Shown piece by piece: positions 1-5,435 of a DNA stretch of 6,822 nt; the first letter of the stretch is position 1; each line of letters opens with the position of its first letter. A program made the translations under genes and the position numbers. The DNA lies in NCBI GenBank assembly GCA_023254445.1, contig JALRLN010000068.1, forward strand, positions 1 through 6,822, given 5' to 3'. The notes under the pieces are model-generated. The model searched no databases. It was not told the DNA's origin and worked only from the letters and a program-made list of their open reading frames with translations. The DNA comes from Candidatus Poseidoniaceae archaeon (GTDB lineage Archaea > Thermoplasmatota > Poseidoniia > Poseidoniales > Poseidoniaceae).

Positions 1-103
1 CGACCTCCTCCGACGATTGTGCATGCCACGTCGTTTCGACGTCGCCGGTCGAAGCATCGTCGTTGGCGTACAAGGACGCCGATGACGTTCCGGACATGAA
101 CAT
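1..103 (-). CDS. Cation-transporting P-type ATPase, N-terminal fragment (partial, runs off left edge)
   Basis: This is the first 34 codons of a minus-strand gene cut by the window edge. It starts at ATG 103-101, with a second in-frame ATG at 97-95. An in-frame TGA at 130-128 upstream limits the start to this area. An SD-like AAAGGGGTG lies on the minus strand at 117-109, five bases before the first ATG. After a Ser/Asp-rich lead of about 25 residues comes TWHAQSSEEV, which resembles the W-H-x-x-S-x-E-E-V opening of the cation-transporter N-terminal domain of P2-type ATPases (Ca2+, Mg2+ or Na+/K+-like pumps). That assignment rests on about ten residues; the catalytic DKTGT region is not in view. 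The gene is transcribed divergently from the OPT transporter. That a real gene starts here is more secure than its product name. Confidence 0.6.
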   Translation of the reverse strand, partial: MFMSGTSSASLYANDDASTGDVETTWHAQSSEEV

Positions 104-204
104 CTGCGCACCCCTTTCTCTTGCACTTCAGAATCCATCATGAAGGTGGTGGTGCTGGAGAACACGGGCGATGCATTGACGGATGGACTGGCGCTCGGAC
201 GGAC
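104..204. promoter_or_regulatory. Divergent intergenic region between the ATPase-like gene and the OPT gene
   Basis: These 101 bases separate the divergent starts at 103 (minus) and 205 (plus), so promoters for both directions should lie here or overlap the gene ends. I see no convincing TATA box or BRE on either strand. The most A/T-rich part is about 121-145, which contains a five-base inverted repeat, CTTCA (126-130) and TGAAG (141-145). The second arm overlaps the ATG of the 22-codon mini-ORF. The promoter role is inferred from gene orientation alone. Confidence 0.4.
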
Positions 205-208
205 GTGA
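140..208 (+). CDS. Possible 22-codon leader ORF overlapping the OPT start
   Basis: ATG at 140 opens a 22-codon frame that begins MKVVVLENTG, is mildly acidic, and ends at TGA 206-208. Its stop overlaps the preferred GTG start of the OPT gene (205-207) as GTGA, the geometry usual for translationally coupled genes. There is no SD before ATG 140, so it would need leaderless or weak initiation. I do not recognise the peptide. It could be a translated leader that couples to the transporter, or simply chance in a short GC-rich stretch; a 22-codon frame is not statistically strong. Confidence 0.25.
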   Translation: MKVVVLENTGDALTDGLALGRT

Positions 209-2259
209 GCGACCACGGCGTCCCCTACATCCCCGCTGATTCCAGCGTGGCAGAGGTGACCCTTCGTGTCCTTGTCGTTGGTGTAATCCTCGGCGTGTTG
301 ATGACCGCAGCCAACGCCTACCTTGGCCTGTACGCAGGCATGACGGTGTCGGCCAGCATCCCTGCGGCGGTCATGTCCATGATCATCCTCAGGCTCCTTT
401 ACCGTGACGTCACCATCTTGGAGAACAACGCGGTGCAAACCATGGCCAGCGCGGGCGAAAGCCTCGCAGCAGGCATCATTTTCACCGTCCCGGCCTTCCT
501 TGTTGTCGGCCTTTGGGATGACGTCCAATGGAACATCACCCTCGCCATTGCCCTGCTCGGAGGATGGCTCGGAACCATGTTCACCATCGCCCTTCGGCGG
601 CTGTTCATCGTCGAAGAAGCCCTTCCCTACCCCGAAGGCGTGGCGTGCAAGGAAGTCCTCGTCGCGGGCGAAGAGGGAGGCGATGGCATGGTCGCCATCC
701 TGTACGCCTTGGGCATCGGCGCCATCTACGGCTTCGTGGTCAAGGTCACGCAAGCCGTGCATCACGCCGTGGAAGGGGCGGTCGGCTTCCTCGGCAGCCG
801 GCTGTACGCCGGTGCTGACCTTTCCGTGGCCTTGTTTTCCGTTGGATTCATCGTTGGCCTTCGCATCGCGTCCTACATTTTCCTCGGTGGACTGATCGGT
901 TTTGGGGTGCTCACGCCGCTGTATGGCCTGATCCACGGCTGGCCCGGTGGAGACATCACAACCGGGTTCACCGCCGTGTTCCTCAGTCAGATTCGCTACG
1001 TGGGTGTCGGAGCGATGGTGGTGGGCGGCGTGTACACCTTGTGGACGATGCGGACAACCATCATCTCCGGCTTGTCAGGTTCGTTCTCAAAAACCTCGTC
1101 CGATGGTTCCACCCTGCTCCGAACGGAACAGGACTTGCCCCTCCGAGGTGTTTCTGTCGCCGTCGTCGCACTTGTGGTGGCCACGTTTTTCCTCTACTGG
1201 ACCGTAATTGGTTCGTTGCTCTTGGCGTTGGCCGGTACGCTCTTCCTTGCCCTTGTGTCCTTCTTCTTCAGCGCCGTGGCTGGCTACATCGCGGGCGTGG
1301 TGGGTTCATCGAACTCACCCGTCTCTGGCATGACCATCGCGACATTGCTGTTCACCGTGCTCGTCGTTTGGCTTGTGGGCGACCTGGTGCTTGGCCTTGG
1401 GACGGAAGATTTGGTGCTCGCTACCCTGCTTATCGCCGCGGTTGTCGCCTCCGCATCCGCCATTGCCGGCGACGTCATGCAGGACCTGAAAACCGGCCAC
1501 ATGGTCGGGGCGACGCCGTGGCGGCAGCAAATCGCCGAAATTGTCGGCGTGACCGTGGGGGCCATCACCATCGGACCGGTGCTCCGGCTGCTGCACGAAG
1601 CCTTCCGGATCTCCGTGACCGCTTGCATGGCCGACCCGAGGCCCGAGGATCCTACCTGCTCGCAAGCCCTTTTCGCACCACAGGCAGAACTGATTGGGGC
1701 GATTGCGCAAGGGGCCTTTGGAGGTTCCATCAACATCCAGATGGTGATGCTTGGAGCGCTCTTCGCCGTAGCGCTCATTCGAATGCGCATGCCGGTGATG
1801 TCGGTGGCCATCGGGCTGTACTTGCCGCTCAAGCTCTCCGTCCCAATCCTGCTCGGAGGTCTCGTCGTGGCCACCATGGGAGCAGCCGTGATTCGACGAA
1901 TCGACGGGGACGAGGACGGGACCCCTTCGAAGGAAGCGGAGGACGCTGTGGCCTCCATGAAGGAACGCGGCGTTCTCATCGGGGCCGGGTACATCGCGGG
2001 TGAATCGCTGCTGGGCGTGCTCCTTGCGATCCTGATCGTGCTCGACATCGACGTTGCAGGCAGCCTCGGCATCCATGCCTTGCCTGACCTGCCGTCGCTG
2101 CTCTTCTTCCTCTGGTTCGTTGCGGTCTTCGTGGCCTTGGTCGCCCAAACGATGCCCCGGGGTATCGGCCCGGGCATGGTGGTCGCCGTCGTGGTTGGAG
2201 CGGTCCGCCGTGGCTTCATGGCACTGCTGCCCCCATCCATGAGCGAACCTCACCGCTGA
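205..2259 (+). CDS. OPT-family oligopeptide / metal-chelate transporter
   Basis: This is an integral membrane transporter of the OPT family (COG1297-like), whose members take up oligopeptides or metal-siderophore complexes, probably driven by cation symport. It is 684 aa from the GTG start. Family hallmarks are VPYIPADSS followed by the first helix, NAYLGLYAGMTVSASIP at about residues 37-53, and ALPYPEGVACKE at 139-150. A soluble loop before TEQDLPLRGV is followed by more helices, FGGSINIQMVMLGAL, and the late RGVLIGAGYIAGESLLG segment. Most of the chain is hydrophobic, consistent with well over ten helices. The open frame extends back to TTG 121, but homologous sequence begins only around residue 6 of the GTG version, and a TTG start would leave just 17 nt to the divergent gene. 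GTG 205 is therefore preferred, although it has no clear SD. The substrate cannot be read from the sequence. The stop is 4 nt before the transketolase gene. Confidence 0.9.
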   Translation: MSDHGVPYIPADSSVAEVTLRVLVVGVILGVLMTAANAYLGLYAGMTVSASIPAAVMSMIILRLLYRDVTILENNAVQTMASAGESLAAGIIFTVPAFLVVGLWDDVQWNITLAIALLGGWLGTMFTIALRRLFIVEEALPYPEGVACKEVLVAGEEGGDGMVAILYALGIGAIYGFVVKVTQAVHHAVEGAVGFLGSRLYAGADLSVALFSVGFIVGLRIASYIFLGGLIGFGVLTPLYGLIHGWPGGDITTGFTAVFLSQIRYVGVGAMVVGGVYTLWTMRTTIISGLSGSFSKTSSDGSTLLRTEQDLPLRGVSVAVVALVVATFFLYWTVIGSLLLALAGTLFLALVSFFFSAVAGYIAGVVGSSNSPVSGMTIATLLFTVLVVWLVGDLVLGLGTEDLVLATLLIAAVVASASAIAGDVMQDLKTGHMVGATPWRQQIAEIVGVTVGAITIGPVLRLLHEAFRISVTACMADPRPEDPTCSQALFAPQAELIGAIAQGAFGGSINIQMVMLGALFAVALIRMRMPVMSVAIGLYLPLKLSVPILLGGLVVATMGAAVIRRIDGDEDGTPSKEAEDAVASMKERGVLIGAGYIAGESLLGVLLAILIVLDIDVAGSLGIHALPDLPSLLFFLWFVAVFVALVAQTMPRGIGPGMVVAVVVGAVRRGFMALLPPSMSEPHR

Positions 2260-2263
2260 AAGG

Positions 2264-3121
2264 ATGAAAGGCCCACCCACGGCGTTGCTCGGCATGAGCC
2301 ACGACATTGCGATGCTGGAGGAGCGAGCCCGTCGGTGCCGCGTGGACATCGTACGGATGGTGCACAGGGCTCAGGCCGGCCACCCCGGCGGCTCGTTGTC
2401 CGAAATCGACCTTCTGGTCGCCTTGTACGGAACGGTGCTGAACGTTCGTCCGAACGAACCGTCGTGGCCAGACAGGGACCGCTTCGTCCTCTCCAAGGGG
2501 CATGCGTCCCCAGGCATGTACGCGCTCTTGGCCGACTTCGGTTTCATCTCCCACGAGGACCTCACGACCTACCGCGTCAAGGGCGGGGTGTGCCAAGGCC
2601 ACGTGGACATGAAGTGGTGTCCGGGTGTCGACTTTTCCGCCGGTTCGCTGGGCATGGGGTTGTCGTTTGGTTTGGGATGCGCCCTCGCGGCCCGTCTTGA
2701 CGGTTCTCAGCGCAAGGCATGGGTGATGATGGGCGACGGCGAGGTGCAGGAAGGCAGCGTCTGGGAGGCGGCGATGGCCGCACACCACCACAGCGTTGGC
2801 AACCTCAAGGCGATCGTCGACGTCAACGGGATCCAAAACGACGACTTCTGCGAGGTGCAAATGCAACTGAACGACCTTGCAGCAACGTGGGCTTCCTTCG
2901 GTTGGTCGGTGACCACCGTCGACGGGCACAACATGGCCGACATCGTTGAGGCCTTGGCCAAGGTCGATGCCGTCAACGACCGACCTGCCGTGCTGTTGGC
3001 CAGCACCGTCAAGGGCAAGGGCGTGTCCTACATGGAGAACAACCCCGCCTTCCATGGCGCCGCCCCAAACGATGACCAATTTGAAACCGCGATGGTTGAA
3101 CTTGGGGAGGTGGCAGCATGA
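2264..3121 (+). CDS. Transketolase, N-terminal (diphosphate-binding) subunit
   Basis: This is the N-terminal half of a split transketolase, which binds the diphosphate of thiamine diphosphate and Mg2+. With the next gene it moves two-carbon units between ketose and aldose phosphates in the non-oxidative pentose phosphate pathway in the cytoplasm. Visible motifs are AGHPGGSLS (residues 38-46), LSKGHASPG (76-84), GSLGMGLSFGLG (127-138), and the ThDP motif from GDGEVQEGSVWEAA (157-170) to VDVNGIQ (185-191). A KGKGVSYMENNPAFHG segment lies near the end. At 285 aa it is the usual size for this half. The start is uncertain: ATG 2264 has only AAAGG immediately before it, while ATG 2294 (residue 11) begins MSHDIAMLEE, closer to where family members begin. 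Neither has a well-spaced SD. The gene ends in an ATGA overlap with the C-terminal subunit, so the two are probably translationally coupled. Confidence 0.95.
   Translation: MKGPPTALLGMSHDIAMLEERARRCRVDIVRMVHRAQAGHPGGSLSEIDLLVALYGTVLNVRPNEPSWPDRDRFVLSKGHASPGMYALLADFGFISHEDLTTYRVKGGVCQGHVDMKWCPGVDFSAGSLGMGLSFGLGCALAARLDGSQRKAWVMMGDGEVQEGSVWEAAMAAHHHSVGNLKAIVDVNGIQNDDFCEVQMQLNDLAATWASFGWSVTTVDGHNMADIVEALAKVDAVNDRPAVLLASTVKGKGVSYMENNPAFHGAAPNDDQFETAMVELGEVAA
3106..3112 (+). promoter_or_regulatory. Strong Shine-Dalgarno site for the transketolase C-terminal gene
   Basis: GGAGGTG ends five bases before ATG 3118 and matches seven bases of the AGGAGGTGAT consensus complementary to archaeal 16S rRNA. 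It lies inside the last codons of the upstream subunit gene. It fixes the start of the downstream gene and supports matched production of the two subunits. Confidence 0.8.
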
Positions 3122-4053
3122 GCGGCATGGCGGCGACGCGTGATGGCTACGGGAAGGCACTCCTTGAATTGGCGGAGGACGACCGTGTCGTGGTGTTGGA
3201 GGCCGATCTCGGCAAGTCCACGAAGTCACAGTTGTTCAGGAAGGCGCATCCAGAGCGCACGATTTCATGCGGCATCGGTGAGCAGAACATGCTGCTCACG
3301 GCTGCGGGCCTTGCTGCTTCTGGGTACGTGCCTTTTGCCAGCACCTTCGCCATCTTCACGGAACGCGCCTTTGAGCAGATGCGTAACGGTGTGGCACGAC
3401 CCGGCTTGCGCGTGCACCTCTGCGGCTCACACGGAGGCACCCACACGGGGACCGATGGATCCTCTGCACAGTCCATCGAAGACCTGGCCATTTACCGCAC
3501 CCTCCCGGGCGTGACGGTGATGCATCCCGCCGACGAGGTGTCCACCCGGTTGCTGACCAAGCAATTGGTGGACCATCCATCCCCATCGTACACGCGAACG
3601 GCGCGCAACAAGACGCCGCTGCTGTACGAAGGACGAGAAGACGAGGTCATCATTGGCAAGGGCATCGTCCACAGCGAGGGCGCGGACGTCGGCATCGTTG
3701 CCTGCGGCGTCATGGTCTCGAAGGCGCTTGAAGCCGCTGAAGCCCTGGCGAACGAAGGCATCCACGCAACCGTCGTGGACATGCACACCATCAAGCCGCT
3801 TGACGGGGCATTGATTGACGCGATCGTTGAGCGCTGTGGCTGCCTCGTCACCGCAGAAGACCATTCGGTGATCGGTGGGCTTGGTGGTGCCGTGGCGGAG
3901 CACCTCGCCGCGAACACACCAGCACCGCTCGAGCGTGTTGGCGTGCCGGACCGCTTTGGTGAATCCGCTGAGGCCGAGGAAATGCTGGAGATCATGGGGC
4001 TGACGGTTCAAGATGTTGCGAACGCAGCCAAGCGAGCCATGGCCCGACGATGA
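3118..4053 (+). CDS. Transketolase, C-terminal (pyrimidine-binding) subunit
   Basis: This is the partner of the preceding gene, carrying the pyrimidine-binding and C-terminal domains of transketolase. The cofactor-activating glutamate is E55 in GIGEQNM (52-58), and FASTFAIF (73-80) follows. A substrate-site segment has H104 in CGSHGGTHTGTDG (101-113). The C-terminal domain shows HTIKPLD, TAEDHSVIGGLGGAVAEH and VPDRFGESAEAEEML, all typical of the family. At 311 aa it has the normal length. The ATG overlaps the TGA of the N-terminal subunit (ATGA, 3118-3121) and has a strong SD, so the start is secure. One oddity is that the DG-x-x-HQ motif of classical transketolases reads DGSSAQ here (112-117), with Ala116 at the position of the substrate-contacting His481 of yeast transketolase. 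A pyruvate dehydrogenase E1-beta or DXS assignment fits less well because of the paired gene and the KPLD/EDHSVIGG sequence. Confidence 0.94.
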   Translation: MSGMAATRDGYGKALLELAEDDRVVVLEADLGKSTKSQLFRKAHPERTISCGIGEQNMLLTAAGLAASGYVPFASTFAIFTERAFEQMRNGVARPGLRVHLCGSHGGTHTGTDGSSAQSIEDLAIYRTLPGVTVMHPADEVSTRLLTKQLVDHPSPSYTRTARNKTPLLYEGREDEVIIGKGIVHSEGADVGIVACGVMVSKALEAAEALANEGIHATVVDMHTIKPLDGALIDAIVERCGCLVTAEDHSVIGGLGGAVAEHLAANTPAPLERVGVPDRFGESAEAEEMLEIMGLTVQDVANAAKRAMARR

Positions 4054-4094
4054 ACCCACCATAGGTTCAAGGTTCGCCCTCAGGGGCCACCACC
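4054..4094 (+). other. Short intergenic spacer with small alternative hairpins
   Basis: This is a 41-base gap between the transketolase and transaldolase genes. GAACC (4052-4056, overlapping the stop codon) can pair with GGTTC at 4064-4068 (seven-base loop) or with the second copy at 4071-4075. There is no U-tract, so it is not a convincing terminator. A weak AGGGG (4082-4086) precedes the next ATG at 4095. I see no clear promoter. Confidence 0.3.
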
Positions 4095-4757
4095 ATGGAG
4101 TTCTTCCTCGACACTGCTGACGTTGATGAGATTCGTGAGATCGCCTCGTGGGGCATCCTCGACGGCGTGACGACAAACCCGTCCCTCATCAAAAAGAGCG
4201 GCCGGGATTTCCGCGAGGTCGTCGCAGAAATCGCCTCCATCTGCGATGGACCCATCTCCGCGGAAGTCACCGCGATGGACACGGCAGGCATGCTTGAGCA
4301 GGCGCACGCGCTCAAGCAGGAACTTCCCGAGAACGTGATCATCAAAATCCCCTGCACCCCAGAAGGCCTCGCCGCGACGAAAGCCCTGACCTCGGAGGGC
4401 ATCATGACCAACGTGACCTTGGTCTTCTCCGCCGCCCAAGCGCTCATGGCTGCGAAGGCGGGAGCGACCTACGTCTCGCCGTTCATCGGCCGCATCGACG
4501 ACACCGGCCACGACGGCATGGAACTGATCGCGGACATCATGACCACATGGTCGCAGTACCCATGGATTGAGACCAAGGTCCTGGCAGCGTCCATTCGCCA
4601 CCCGACCCATGTTCTGCAGTGCATGCAGCTTGGGGCCCATACGGCCACGATGCCGGCCAAGGTGTTCCGTCAACTCATGTCGCACCCGCTGACCGACCGC
4701 GGTCTCGAGGGCTTCATGCGCGACTGGGCAGAGGTCGAAGCGCAGGGCAAGGCCTGA
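4095..4757 (+). CDS. tal: Transaldolase (small TalC/FSA-like class)
   Basis: This single-domain TIM-barrel class I aldolase transfers dihydroxyacetone between sugar phosphates, converting sedoheptulose-7-P plus glyceraldehyde-3-P to erythrose-4-P plus fructose-6-P. It is 220 aa, the usual size of the short TalC/FSA class. Visible parts are MEFFLDTADVDEI at the N-terminus, GVTTNPSLIKKSG (24-36), and the Schiff-base lysine K84 in IIKIPCTPEGL (82-92). GATYVSPFIGRIDD (123-136) and KVLAASIRHPTHVL follow. E57 (in AEV) and F130 (in SPF) stand where E. coli fructose-6-phosphate aldolase has Gln59 and Tyr131; the Glu/Phe pair marks true transaldolases, so transaldolase is preferred over aldolase. It follows both transketolase halves, which supply its pathway partner. 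The start at ATG 4095 matches the family N-terminus exactly, although its SD is weak. Confidence 0.93.
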   Translation: MEFFLDTADVDEIREIASWGILDGVTTNPSLIKKSGRDFREVVAEIASICDGPISAEVTAMDTAGMLEQAHALKQELPENVIIKIPCTPEGLAATKALTSEGIMTNVTLVFSAAQALMAAKAGATYVSPFIGRIDDTGHDGMELIADIMTTWSQYPWIETKVLAASIRHPTHVLQCMQLGAHTATMPAKVFRQLMSHPLTDRGLEGFMRDWAEVEAQGKA

Positions 4758-4769
4758 GACCCGCCAAGG

Positions 4770-4812
4770 GAGCCTTCATCAAGGAGGCACTCGACCGGCG
4801 CTCAGGAGGCTC
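4770..4812 (+). promoter_or_regulatory. Possible RNA helix sequestering the SD of the membrane-protein gene, with a second SD-like copy in the loop
   Basis: The spacer before ATG 4818 contains two AGGAGGC[A/T]C copies, at 4782-4790 and 4804-4812. The second holds AGGAGG (4804-4809), eight bases before the ATG, and is the evident SD. The first has no start codon at useful spacing. GAGCCTTC (4770-4777) can pair with GGAGGCTC (4805-4812) over eight base pairs including one G-U, burying most of the true SD and leaving the first copy in a 27-base loop. The pairing is visible in the sequence. A regulatory role is inference, and short helices are common by chance in GC-rich RNA. Confidence 0.3.
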
Positions 4813-4817
4813 AGGTC

Positions 4818-5396
4818 ATGGACAAGGAACGCCTCCGTCGTTTGCTCGACGGCGACATCGACGCCGGGCAACTCGCCAACGACGGCGTGCTGGCTAGCAT
4901 CGCCGACCGCGTGTATGGCATCAAGGTGGACCCGGCCATCCGCCCCACCAAGCCCAGGGACGCGTTGGCCATTTCGCAAGATGCCCCTGAATCCCCGGAG
5001 CCCGCTGCGAACATGCTTGTGGAGGTGATCCCGGGCGGCGCCCCCGTAGCACCAGCCGCCCCGATGCTTGACGCACCGCTGCCCATTGACCCTGCACCGC
5101 TCCCCCCGGTGGTGAAGCCCGAACCCGCCACCTCCAACCGGGGCAGCGGGGGCTTGATGCTCGGACTGCTTGGCCTTGCCCTGGTGCTCGTCAACATGTA
5201 CTGGGGCCTCGGAAACGTCATTGACGCTTGCAGCGGCCATGTGTCGTGCTCCACGTCCCTGAAACTCAACTGGCTCGAAGTCTACCGAACCAGCGACCAC
5301 ATCGCTTGGGGGCCGACGGGCGTCTGGGGCATTCCTGACATGGTCGCGGCCGGTGCCAGCGGCGTGCTTGTGCTCCTCGGCCTTCGACGGCGTTGA
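4818..5396 (+). CDS. Unrecognised protein with two membrane segments and a Pro/Ala-rich linker
   Basis: I do not recognise this 192-aa protein. Residues 1-38 form a charged, probably helical segment (MDKERLRRLLDGDIDAGQLA, then up to YGIKVD). Residues 39-108 are a Pro/Ala-rich, probably disordered linker. A first membrane segment lies at about 111-131 (GGLMLGLLGLALVLVNMYWG). A polar loop at 132-172 contains Cys138 and Cys144, and a second hydrophobic stretch at about 173-189 ends in RRR. By the positive-inside rule both ends would be cytoplasmic and the loop external, where the two cysteines could form a disulfide. No catalytic motif is seen. AGGAGG at 4804-4809 gives a clear SD, so the start is firm. 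The gene lies 60 nt after transaldolase and 39 nt before ProRS. Consistent GC-rich codon use and the SD support a real gene. Confidence 0.8.
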   Translation: MDKERLRRLLDGDIDAGQLANDGVLASIADRVYGIKVDPAIRPTKPRDALAISQDAPESPEPAANMLVEVIPGGAPVAPAAPMLDAPLPIDPAPLPPVVKPEPATSNRGSGGLMLGLLGLALVLVNMYWGLGNVIDACSGHVSCSTSLKLNWLEVYRTSDHIAWGPTGVWGIPDMVAAGASGVLVLLGLRRR

Positions 5397-5422
5397 GGCC
5401 GTCATCTTGATGAGAAGCCTCA
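5394..5422 (+). other. Imperfect hairpin between the membrane-protein gene and ProRS
   Basis: TGAGGC (5394-5399, starting with the stop codon) pairs with GCCTCA (5417-5422). Inside, TCAT (5402-5405) pairs with ATGA (5410-5413) around CTTG, leaving a small internal loop. It is followed by GC-rich sequence without a U-tract, so it is not a typical archaeal terminator. GAGGCC (5395-5400) could instead pair with GGCCTC (5425-5430). It might be an RNA processing site or chance. Confidence 0.3.
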
Positions 5423-5435
5423 GCGGCCTCGTTGC

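Noticed and set aside
3..143. Plus-strand open tail entering from the left edge and ending at TGA 141-143
   Set aside because: It is codon-phase complementary to the minus-strand ATPase-like start, which has an SD and a family-like motif. The plus-strand tail has no recognisable sequence.
121..204. N-terminal extension of OPT from TTG 121
   Set aside because: The 28 extra residues are Gly/His-rich and unlike OPT N-termini, and the start would leave only 17 nt to the divergent gene. GTG 205 fits the family.
1041..2003. Long plus-strand open frame inside the OPT gene in another reading frame
   Set aside because: It overlaps a well-supported transporter, is Arg/His-rich with no recognisable domain, and is expected from GC-rich codon bias.
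1284..2349. Two long antisense open frames (1284-2240 and 1315-2349) opposite the OPT gene
   Set aside because: Low-complexity Ser/Thr/Pro- or His/Asp-rich translations without family motifs. They mirror the codon bias of the sense gene.
2216..3229. 337-codon antisense open frame opposite transketolase N
   Set aside because: The sense strand encodes clear transketolase motifs across the whole stretch; the antisense translation shows no domain.
2264..4053. Pyruvate/2-oxoacid dehydrogenase E1 alpha/beta pair or split DXS
   Set aside because: AGHPGGSLS, LSKGHA, GDGEVQEGSVWEA and KPLD/EDHSVIGG are transketolase signatures, and no E2/E3 or isoprenoid genes are adjacent.
3427..4176. 249-codon antisense open frame opposite transketolase C
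   Set aside because: It spans a gene boundary of real sense genes and has no recognisable motif or SD support.
4095..4757. Fructose-6-phosphate aldolase annotation
   Set aside because: The Glu57/Phe130 pair and the transketolase neighbours favour transaldolase.
4779..5405. 208-codon antisense open frame opposite the unknown membrane protein
   Set aside because: The sense frame has a strong SD, membrane segments and a coherent layout; the antisense product is His/Gly/Arg-rich without structure.
5394..5422. Intrinsic terminator before ProRS
   Set aside because: The stem is imperfect and is followed by GC-rich sequence without a U-run.
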